This document shows positions 1 through 10,600 of a stretch of 64,000 nucleotides of DNA, piece after piece; the stretch's first letter is position 1, and every line of letters starts with the position of its first letter. Under the pieces are notes generated by a model, which worked only from the letters and a program-made list of their open reading frames with translations, searched no databases and was not told the DNA's origin. The position numbers and the translations under genes are program-made. Source of the DNA: Schizochytrium sp. TIO01 (taxonomy: Eukaryota > Sar > Bigyra > Thraustochytrida > Thraustochytriidae); the NCBI GenBank assembly GCA_004764695.1, contig SMSO01000035.1, positions 2,602,001-2,666,000 of the forward strand, given 5' to 3'.

Positions 1-316
1 AATTTCAACCTCATGCTCGAAAGATACTAAAACTTGAAAGGCATAGCATTCTGTGATTCAATGACATCTTTAAGGTCTCCAGAACTGAAAACTGCAGCTG
101 AAGTCCTACGAAGACGGCCGACCACATTTTGACCATTTCAGAGACACTGAAAAATGCAGACAGAGCATACACATATAGACAGGTACGCGAAAGTTAGCAC
201 TTACGGAAAGTTAGCCCTTACGGTTTGATTCATGAAAGTTGGAGTCCATCAGCGAAAAAAGACACTGGTAACAATAACGCTAGGCACGCCATAGGCCTGC
301 CTCAGAGAGCATGCTA

Positions 317-345
317 CCTATCTATCTATCTATCTATCTATCTAT
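317..345. repeat. (CTAT)n microsatellite
   Basis: About seven copies of CTAT are directly visible. This is an ordinary tetranucleotide microsatellite. Confidence 0.95.
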
Positions 346-547
346 CCGCTCAACTGTAAGAGGAGAAAGAGGCTTCGTTCAAACATCCAATAAGACTCGA
401 GAGACTCAGAGAGGGATTGACGAGAAAGCTGAAAAGCGGCTTGCTTGCGTGAGGCCGCTGGGGCTTTCGAGGATCAGGCAAACGATCGATCGAGACCAGA
501 AAGGCATCGAAAACCTTCCCGGTTCTCCAAGATTTGGGGTTTCCCCA

Positions 548-580
548 TGATTGATGGATTGATTGATTGATTGATTGATT
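548..580. repeat. (GATT)n microsatellite
   Basis: About eight copies of GATT/TGAT are visible, with one interruption near the left end. Confidence 0.93.
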
Positions 581-1228
581 CAGAATCGAAGCAAGGCAGG
601 AAGCAAGGAAGGAAGGAAAGAAAGGTTGCCAAGATCGTTCACCGTTTCCCAGCAAACCGACGCCTGCCTCCTATGCAAAACCCTAACACTGCTAGCGACA
701 AACAGGCTTTGCCTTCAGTCCTCTTTCCTGTCCTGCTTCAACTCCATATCTTATGAAGCGCCGTCACGAGAGAATAATGCGCTCCTAGGACGCACTAGCC
801 AACAGCTAGGCAGCCTTAGGTAGAGGCTAGCAAGTCTTTTAGCAGACCGCGTGCCCCTCCCTGCTTACCCTAGCAGCGCCTAACTACCCCCTACTTGAGA
901 CCTGCGCGTTGCTATGTATTGCGTGCACAAAGCCGCTCCTCAGGCTTTGTTGATGTTCTGTTCCACTGCCAGAGCATGTGTTTGGAACGGCCAATGGTCA
1001 ATCAATCATCAGTATTGATGTACGTGCGAATTGGCGGTCTGTCGGTTGGAGCCCTGGTCTTCCTTCGTTCGATCCACTGCAGAGGCTCGCGAGTCGGCTC
1101 CTCGAACCAGCTGCTGAAGAGCGCCGGGCATGGCCTGGGCCGCCTTTGAGAAGCCGGCGCCCGAGCCTCCGAAGCCTTTGGCACGCGTGGCCGCGGTTGC
1201 GTGTCTTGCGCTGCCAAGATAGCCTGTC

Positions 1229-1229
1229 G

Positions 1230-1308
<79 letters not shown>
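1229..1308. repeat. (GAAA)n microsatellite
   Basis: About 20 uninterrupted GAAA units make a pure purine tract of about 80 bp. The long frame across it encodes only a Lys/Glu/Arg repeat and is not a gene. Confidence 0.95.
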
Positions 1309-3942
1309 GGGGTGTCCTAGCGGCGGCTATGTGGATGGTATCGAAAGGCCACTGGGGCTGCGATTGGAAATGAATGGGTTTCGAGACGGAGGAGGAGGAG
1401 GATTGGGATCCTTAGAACGCGACCTAAAACCGGGAAGGAGGAAGAAGAAGGCGCTGAAAGAGGAGAAGAATGCTGTCGGGAAGCAGAAAGCGCCGTTTGC
1501 GTGCTTTTGTGGCCATCTAAGTTGTTGAATTGATCATCGATTCATTGCGGTTTGTTTGAAAGCAAATTGTTTTAACTTAATTAATTAAGTTAATTAATTA
1601 AGTTAATGAATAATTGAAAAGTGAATATGAAAAGGAGTTTGTGGGAAATAAATCCACTAAAGAACTGCGTTAGTTTGGGTGAGGATTGGATCTCGTTCGT
1701 AAACTGCATGCAATTCGTAAAGACGGCCGGCGCATGCATCTGAGTGCAGCACAGCACAGGGAGCTTAGGCAATGCCCGGCCGGTCAAAGAAGAGCTCCAA
1801 CCGGTACCTGGTCTGTCTGCGCGTAGGAGGATTGGGGAAATTGTACGAGGAGGCGAAGGTGATTGAAGATTTTATTTAATCTCTCTAAGAGTTGAAGTAG
1901 TAGGTAGATACTCAGGTAGCTAGCGGACAAGGGTGATGGTAATGAATAGTAAAGTTTATGTTTAATTTAAAAAGAGCTTCAAGCTTGAAGGGTGTTGACT
2001 ATAGGTATTAAACTACCAAGAGCAAATGAAAAAAGCTCTTTTCTCCAGCTTGAGCGGGGCTAGCTTACCGGACTAGGGGATATGGAGTTGAACTAAAGCT
2101 AAAGGACCAGTCTTCTTTGCTGCACATGCCGTTGAAGTATGCCCATCAGCTTGCCAGATGAAATTTAGATTGGCGCCTACTTTGGCGCAGCCATTCAGGC
2201 TGGAGATCTAAGCTTGGACTATTAAAACTCCAAGACAGATTGATATAGAGACTCTGGTTGTTAGCTCAAAATATGTCATGTGATGCGTATGCAATAAAGA
2301 TTTTAGATAAGATGTTCACAAGCACGCAGCTGTGAGGGACTGCAGGTCGGGCGAGATTGCCCCAGCACGTGCAGACTACTGCAATATAATGTTGGTAAGT
2401 GCAACATATCTAGCTAGTGATGAAAGTGAACAGGTGCGAATGCAGTTCTCTTGATATACCAATATAATCGTGGATTGTCACCATAATACAAGCGAAACAT
2501 CACGTATTTTAGAGTGGCAAGCCAATATTTTGTAATATTTTAAAAGAAGAGCTTTCCAGAGTTTGTGGGTCAGATTTTTGTCTAACTCACAAGGTCCAAG
2601 TTAATGGTGTGTACTAAGATAATGTTTGACCTCATTCAGAAGTGTGCAATTTCTTTTGCAATTCGTTTTCTTCAAACAACCTGAATGTAAAGTCTTACAC
2701 CACTATATGTGGAACTATCAGTATTGTGGCGTACGCTAATTTTCAACCAAAACCCAACATATCACCCATTTGGGATACGCCGATTGGCATACTGATATCC
2801 AGAAACCCCCCTTCGACATAAGACCTAAAACCGTAGAAGTCCTGAAAGATAACAATAAAGCTAAATCAATTTGCTTTGAGTTAAAAAAATAAACTATCAG
2901 GTTTGCACTCCTTGAGGATGATATATGAGCAAGGAGACTCAGAAATATTGACGTCCATCTGAGGGGAGATGGGGGATGCGAACATACGCACTGAAAAGCT
3001 GCATAACTGATTCTATGCAGTCTATGATGAAGGCCAAGGGTCAGGAGATGTATACGTATATACCATATTCACGAATTTGCTCAGCTTATCCAGAGAAACA
3101 AAAAGTTACTTCACTATGGACGGTACGGAACTGCGTATATTTGTCTCTTTTCAACCAATCTCGTGAATGTAAGAACAACTCATACTAGCCAGAACTGCTC
3201 ATTATGATAGCCCTCGTGACTTCTGCAAGCCTGTGAGCCCCTCAAAGATAGAATGCAGAGATAGGGAACAGGACAGCGTTAATATCCAACAGCCAAACAT
3301 AAATTGTAGAATAACTCGTGATACGTGTTCCGGTAATTACCCCCCTTCCCTTCCGCGATTAAATAACAGTTTATTTAATCGATCGCTATAAATTTAAAAC
3401 TTTATTCAATTGTTTTAAACTTCTTTTTTTAAATATTGTTTTTGGCAGGGAAACTTTTCTTCAATGAAAACAGATGAACGAAGGGCACGCGTTGTCTACA
3501 CGACAAAGTATGCATCTCATATGCAATACCCAATATTATATATTATGCTGTGCGATCGATTGCAGGAGACGAAAATTTGAAAGACATGAAAGACAGCGCC
3601 CTTAGGGCCAAAACCTATGGCCGCGAACACTTTTGCCCTCGAGTTCACAGAACCGCTTCAGCCTATTACTATTATTGTCGTTGTTGTTTTGTTTAATTTT
3701 AACATTAAAAAATAATAAAATAAATCTAAAATGCCTGTGAACGTGATGAAGAGAAGAGCGATACGAACTTGTAAGTTTGAACAGAATAGAGATCGATGAT
3801 GAGGTTTTTTAGAAACTCATCTGAATTCCTTTTTTTTACGTTTAAAACGATTGTAACAAAAGAGACGAACGCGAATGCAGAACACGAGGCAGTCGCAAGT
3901 GGAAGCAGCGTGCCGCCACGTGCTCGGGCATTCATTGAATCT

Positions 3943-4394
3943 AAGAGAGAAAGAAGAAGAAGAAGAAGAAGAAGAAGAAGAAGAAGAAGAAGAAGAAGAA
4001 GAAGAAGAAGAAGAAGAAGAAGAAGAAGAAGAAGAAGAAGAAGAAGAAGAAGAAGAAGAAGAAGAAGAAGAAGAAGAAGAAGAAGAAGAAGAAGAAGAAG
4101 AAGAAGAAGAAGAAGAAGAAGAAGAAGAAGAAGAAGAAGAAGAAGAAGAAGAAGAAGAGAAAGAGAAGAGAAAGAGAAAGAGAAAGAGAAAGAGAAAGAG
4201 AAAGAGAAAGAGAAAGAGAAAGAGAAAGAGAAAGAGAAAGAGAAAGAGAAAGAGAAAGAGAAAGAGAAAGAGAAAGAGAAAGAGAAAGAGAAAGAGAAAG
4301 AGAAAGAGAAAGAGAAAGAGAAAGAGAAAGAGAAAGAGAAAGAGAAAGAGAAAGAGAAAGAGAAAGAGAAAGAGAAAGAGAAAGAGAAAGAGGG
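3943..4394. repeat. 452-bp homopurine tract: (GAA)n followed by (GAGAAA)n
   Basis: Every base of the + strand from 3943 to 4394 is A or G. The left part to about 4159 is roughly 69 units of GAA. The right part is roughly 37 units of the hexamer GAGAAA. All frames through it are open, giving spurious poly-Arg, poly-Glu and Lys-Glu/Lys-Arg frames on + and Phe or Ser-Leu on -. Long GAA/TTC tracts are known to adopt triplex (H-DNA) structures. No real gene flanks it closely. Confidence 0.97.
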
Positions 4395-4435
4395 TGCACT
4401 TCCTTCTACTTTGCTGTAATATTGGTCGTTCTGCT

Positions 4436-4506
4436 TGTTTGAATTTGGTTGTTTGAATTTGGTTGTTTGAATTTGGTTGTTTGAATTTGGTTGTTTGAAT
4501 TTGTCT
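4436..4506. repeat. 14-bp tandem repeat, about 5 copies
   Basis: The unit GAATTTGGTTGTTT is repeated head to tail with almost no variation, starting 40 bases after the homopurine tract. Confidence 0.9.
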
Positions 4507-4967
4507 GTTTGTTTGATAGTTGGTTCTCTAACGGTGTGAGTTCAAGTCAGTTCGTGGCACTCGAGAGCAGAGACGCAGAAGAAGCGAACTCGCGCAAAGA
4601 ATGAATGAAGTGCCGAGGCTCGAAAAGGCGAAGAAGGATCAAAGCGCAGAAGACCGGTCGGTTCTCAGCGACGCTTTGGGAAAGACAGATCTGTTCTTAC
4701 TATTCATACAGTGCTCGAAGAAATTGACGGATTGATTGAAAGGAGGATTGCATGCAGAGCTTGGCCAGACTGTCCCACGCTGAGGACCATAATACACATA
4801 TACATACAGACATGCAGACATAGATAAACACCCCTCGTGGCAGGGCAGCGAAGAGCGCAGCAGCTGCGGCGAAGGCGAGCTAGCTAGGCTGGACTGTCGA
4901 TGGCGAGAAGCGAGGCGGCGAGGTGCAGAGGCGTGGCCTCAACTGGTAGGCTGGTTGATCGTAGGTA

Positions 4968-5026
4968 CATCCATCCATCCATCCATCCATCTATTTGTCT
5001 GTCTATTTGTCTGTCTATTTGTCTGT
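4968..5026. repeat. (CATC)n joined to a TCTATTTGTCTG-type tandem repeat
   Basis: A run of CATC tetramers passes directly into about three copies of a 12-bp unit related to TCTATTTGTCTG. It is a compound microsatellite. Confidence 0.88.
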
Positions 5027-7687
5027 GCCCGTATGATTGCAATTCCATCGACCTTGCTCCCGGAGAGGTACGTACTCGTAGCGTGCGATGCGATTCCATG
5101 GAGGCGAAGATCTCGAGGACCGCGGTGAAAGCGGGGTAAACTTTGAACGGAGTTGAACAGGAATGATCTCCCTGAGAACCAGCTCCCGACGTTCGACCCA
5201 TGGAACTTGAAGATAGAAAGTAGATGATGTCCCGAAGACAAGACCAGCTCTCCTCGAAGGCCTCGCGGGGTATTCTAAAGCAACCCAACAGCCGGGCAGC
5301 ACCTCAAACCAAAGGACAAAGTGCCCGCCATTGCTCGGAGAGCGTAGCGTGCGGTGCCGCGAAGAAGAAAGCCCGTGCCGCCGGGATCTTGGAGATCGTA
5401 GGACGAATTTCAAGGGTCACATCATCAGACTACCCGATGAAGAAGGAGACGCGAGGCCACCATGCTCTTGCAAGGGGCTTCTTCGAGGTGGTGCGCCTCC
5501 TTCCGAAGCTTCGTGGGTCACCAAAGCTTTGCAAAAGTACAGACAGGGTGAGGTACAGCGCCCGTTGGAGTCGAGGCCCAACGCAATGCCATACGAGGAA
5601 ATGCCACGAAGGAACAGGAACTGTGCAGTCAGTACCTTAGCTAGGCAGTCATGAACTGTCAAATTGTGCCAAGAACCCAGATCCTCAGCGGGCTGGCCAA
5701 CTTGCATGCTGGTCTCCAAAAGTTGACGCTTGAGAGATCGTTTCGCCTCGAGTCTGCCTTTGCCCAAGTCGAAGGGTCGATAGACAGCAAGAAAGAGTGG
5801 CTTCTGATCCGATGATTGGAGCCTTGGAATTCGTCCTACGATACGCAAGCTTCGAAGAAATAAATGCATGGGCACCAGTCCCAGCTCCTCGGCTCCTTGG
5901 CAGGCGGGTTGAGTGGCCTCGAATTAAATCTAGGCTTGGCGGTAGTTTTTGTGTTGATAGCGTTCTTGAAGGAGCGAGTTCCGGGTAGGCTTCAAGTATA
6001 CGCTTCAAGATGCCGATGCCGTGACGTGGAGACGAGAAAGCCTCGCTCTGCTTTCTGTGGACAGGAAACAAATTCATCCAGGCGACGGAAGGCACAAGAG
6101 AGAGATGACAGAGAAGAAGGGGATTCGGGGGAAGACTCTCATCGAAGAAGCGAAGGTAAAGGCTTCTCTTCAAAAGTTGTGCATGTTCCTTCACAAAAAA
6201 GGTAGGCTCCTGCTACCTACTGACTAGGGCTACGAGCCTCCTACCAGACAGAGTGAGGATGCTCAGCTTGAGAATGGGGATCAAGTTGAGAAACTCTCGC
6301 CTTCAGCCATGCTCAATGACCAGAGCCCTTCCTGTTTATAATTTACTCTATTTCGATTTAGTTTGCTCGCACTGATGAGTACGCATTGCCAGTGGCACCT
6401 GTAGAGGTTCGTGTATCGCATGCGGGGCCTAAATGTATATTTCCCACTCTCTGTATGAAAAATAAATAAAGATGTTTTGTTTTGTTTTGTTTTTTGGTTC
6501 TGTTTTGTTGGCTTTTGTTGGTTTTTTTCTTTAATTTTAATTTTAAAAAACGAATTTTAAATTTTTTATACAGTTAAAAAAAAATTAAGAAATCTAAAAA
6601 TGAACTCAGAAAATAAAACACATACACATGAATGATAATGATACTCGATGGAGCCTTCTCCAAATGAGCATGCGAACTCGCAAAGGAATACGATTGTTTG
6701 TGATCAGGTGCTCATTAGATGGCTCCGCTGCGAAGCACTGAAGCCATTTTGCAAGAAAAGACGTGAAGATAAAATGGTCGCGAGGCCATGCCATAAAAGA
6801 AGCGAAGACCAAACAGCTCGAGCTGGGCCTCACCAATTTGCTGTGTTTTCCATTTCTTCAGTTACAAAATGACATTTCATGGAAAGCCAAGATGTAAGAG
6901 CCTCAAAGGAAGGGGAATTAATATAGCTAGCAAGGTTTCTTTCAAGCCTCCTTTGAGAGTAGGAGAGGCAAGTTCAAGCAAATATGATCCCCAGCTCGCA
7001 ACATTGGCAGGGACCTACTTACCTTCCGGAGAGTAGGTATGGTACATGTATAAGCAATCTAGCACCCAGGGCATCCCTGAAGTTATTTATTACTCGGGGG
7101 AGACATGAGTTTGGAATTCTCACGATTTTGACCTCAGGTTGTCAAAGTGCAATTCTAACCAAGTACATGGTACCTCGTAGAAAAAACCAAATAGATGGTT
7201 AAAAGATCTATTCTAGGTAATTGCTTAATTTCACGACGAATCTCCTCGGTCTCTTAACTATTTATCCATGATAGAAGGTGGCATGAGCCCGTCTCCAAAT
7301 TGAGGTTTGGCTCTCGACCTGTTTTCCTTACTTCATGAATTCATTACTCTTGGTTGGTGCGTGGAGAAAGGGAATATTGATCAAAATCAGATAACTCGGT
7401 GCAACTAGTTAAACCCACGCAAAGGGATACCTAGGAAAAGTATTTTATTTTACAAAATTTACCGTCTTGTAGTTAGGAGGTAGTTAGTAAAAGATAGGAG
7501 TATTAGTGCACAATAAATTTCACACCAGGCATCAGAATATCATATCAAAGAATAGGGCACTTTCTACCTGCTCTTGCAACGAAAGCAGGCAATAGGGCAA
7601 TAGACACTTTGTTTTAATCTTTGAGATTATCTAGATTAGCAACTCAGGTTTATTGTAGAAATTCTTTAGATTTCGTTTCACCGAAAT

Positions 7688-10600
7688 CTAAACAATAGAG
7701 TGCTGTGGCCGGGCCTGAAGAGTACTTGTCAAATGTGCCTTTTGAACAATAAGACGCATGCCAACATAAAGAGTGCGACCGACATCTTTAAGATTGTTCC
7801 ACTGCATAAGCTTTTTAGACGGAACACCGTAAATTTTCTCAAGAGTGGCCAAAGTCTCGCCATCTTGCAAAACATGTAATTTGTCCTGCGTAGGTAGAAT
7901 TTCGTCTTTGTTACCAGACCAGAACCAATATCGAAGGCAACCATCAGCTGATACAGAAAGAACACGATATGAATCAAATTGCATACCCAATATCTTGTCA
8001 TCATGACCACGCAGAGTAAGCAATGGATTCGCAGATGATATATCAAAGACAATGATTGTCTTGTCTAGAGAAGCGCTCACAAGCTTGGTGGCGTCAGCTT
8101 GCAAAGCCCGAATAGGACCTGTGTGGCCCAGGCAGATATGCAATCTGGTGCCACTCACCACATCCCAAATAAAAACACGTCCATCCTCTCCCCCACTTAC
8201 TAACTCCGTGGCCGTGAGTTTAATACAGCTGATAGGACAGCCATGTCCTATAAATTTTTTACAGTATTGCTTTGGATCTGCAGATGCTGTAGGATCAAGT
8301 GCATAGGGCCATACACGAACCTCCATGTCTGGGCCTGCAGTTGCCATCGCATAATGATCTATATCAAGACATGTAATGGAACGATTGTGAAGTGCTCGAA
8401 TTACACGTACGCATGAACCCCTTTGTTTGAGAGACCACACCCGAACACAATGTTCTGCATCTCCAGAGACAATCTTGGAGTGATCGGCCCATAAGCTCCA
8501 AATTGTAGACTCATGCCCTCGTAGCAATAGCTCACAACGAAAGGGTCGACGATCCTCCCATACACGAATCATTCGGTCCACTCCACCACTTATAATACGC
8601 CTCTCCGAATAAACTAGCGCAGTAATAGACCCATGATGGCCAGGAATTGGTAAGTCCGGATTCTTCTTTCGATTCGCCGCAAATTTAGCTGGTAAGGGCA
8701 CCTTTGAACCATCAAGGATGCCCAAGAGAGCGCCGTCCCGAAGATCGAAAATGTAAATAGAATCTCGAATACATGCAGCAAGACGCTCCACGCCTCCTGT
8801 CGCCATTCCAGCCACATTTCGACTTCGTACATTTACTGGATTTAGGGCAACGTACCGGAACTGCTGCCGAGACATCATTGTTCTTCGCATAAGGTCGCCT
8901 AATTCAATGCGTAAATCTTGCTCAAGTCCTTGCATATCGTCTAAAGCATTGCTAGCACGAACTTCGGCGTTTTTCACCTCAACCTTGCGTCTCTCGATTT
9001 CTTTTTCGAGTCTTTCAGCCTCATGTTCGAGGTTATCTTCAAGCTGTTTCACCTTGAAGCGCTGTAAAATTCCATGCACTAAATCTGAATCAAGCTCGTC
9101 TTCGTTGCACTCCCTTGTAATTTTCAGTTGTTCCTTGATTTCTTCAAGCCTCTTCGAATCAGATGCATTCAACCTCATGTATGCCTTGGCAACAGCAAGA
9201 ATTTCCTCTACTTTGCTACGCCTTTCTTCAATCTTTAAGCGTAAGTCTGGCACAAAGGCCGAAACAAGCTCCAGATTCACCACTTGACTGCGATCAGCTG
9301 TCACTGATACCAACTTCAATTCAGCTGCCTTGATTTTTTGAAAAGTGTCCTCCACTTTGGACTCAAGCTCCAGCTCAAGCGTCGAGGCTCGCTTTTCGAA
9401 GGCCAGACTGTTCTCTTCATCATAGATATTTCCATACGAAGTCTGGAGTTGCCGGCACGCCTTTGCCTGGTTCGGCCGGTCGTTAAGGTCCTCAAACACA
9501 AGGAGTGCACGATCGGCAAATTCAATAGCAATTTTGTGAAAAGAGTTTGCGCTGTTACATTGTGCCACTCCTAGCAGTGCCAAACCTTTGAGACGGTCTG
9601 ATTTGGCCTCGACTGCTAAGGATCTCATGCGATCAAAATTCACAATAGATTTGTCCAGCCTCCCGAGCTTTTGCATACATCGAGCCATGCCAAAATAGCA
9701 CTCACATTTAAGTAAAAGCTCGCGAGTCTGTATTTCTTGGCGTTCTTTTTCTTCCTCAGGAGACCTTTTAAAGTCTGCCCAGCCACTACGAAGAGCAGCT
9801 TCTTCCCCTTGGTTTTTCATGTCGCGATCTTCTTGCTTTTTCAAATAACCCTCAAAGCACTTATGAGCCTTTTCGTAGTTCGCCATCGACAGGTACGCCT
9901 CTCCTTGCTTAAGCTTGACCAGGTCTTGTGCAAACTCCTCTGGAGTCTCTTTCACGTGCGTTAAGATAGTGTCCTCCTGAATGTTAAAGAAAGCGCTCTT
10001 TCGGATATCTTTTCGTTGGGCTTCTGTATGCTTCACATTATCCAAGTGTTCAGCAGTGGTACGAAGTGAGAATAGTACTTCGGCAGTAGTACCTTCTAGA
10101 TTAATACGATCGAGACGAGCTTGTTCAAGTAAACTTGAACCTGTACCTGATAGCTCTTTAAGCCTGCTTTCGCGAGCAATTTCCATTTGCACGAAGCCAC
10201 GCCATGTTGTCCATGCGCGGTAGAGCTCGCGATTTTGCATTCGAAAGACAATTTTGGACGAACGACCCTTGCGTAAACGAGCAAGACGCGTAACTTCGGC
10301 CCAGCGATGAAATAGGTCATATTGAATACGCTCGCGCCAGCCTCGCACGCGATCTAGCGCCTTCTCTCGCTGAGAGACTTCCTTTTCGAAAAGGACAAGA
10401 CGCGCTTTGCGGTCTTTGAGCGCCTCTGAAACCTGCTCTACACGTTCACGAAGAGATTGCAGTTTACGTTCGATTTCAATTTGCTCCCGTTTTCCGATCG
10501 CCAGCTTTTCATTCATAGCACGGATCTCTACATGCAAAGCATCGCGCAAAGCCCAAGTTCGAAAACGTTGCATCCGGCCGTGCATGACTTGACTATCAAG

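Larger units (their letters stand above)
1..7687. other. Gene-free, repeat-rich left flank
   Basis: I see no convincing gene in this stretch. It holds many simple repeats with different units, listed separately, plus AT-rich filler. A somewhat GC-richer part at about 4560-6230 has overlapping open frames on both strands of 60-170 codons with no recognisable domain. One small frame (4601-4735) and one at 5651-5815 look mildly protein-like but stand alone. The open frames over the purine repeats encode only poly-Arg/Glu/Lys or Ser-Leu/Phe and are artefacts. The density of repeats could indicate a chromosome end or a heterochromatic block, but no telomere-type repeat is visible. Confidence 0.6.

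Noticed and set aside
978-1373. 131-codon frame with a Lys/Glu/Arg repeat
   Set aside because: Most of it is the GAAA microsatellite; the flanks have no coding signature.
3796-4456. Frames encoding poly-Arg, poly-Glu and Lys-Glu repeats
   Set aside because: They are only readings of the homopurine microsatellite in different frames.
5224-5640. Phosphatase inhibitor-2-like GILK motif
   Set aside because: GILKQPN alone is present; the KWDE-type core motif of inhibitor-2 is missing.
5160-6230. Possible retroelement or coding remnant
   Set aside because: Overlapping frames of 60-170 codons on both strands and a phrase like GHIIRLPDEE recall LINE C-termini, but no reverse transcriptase or endonuclease motif, terminal repeat or poly-A is present.
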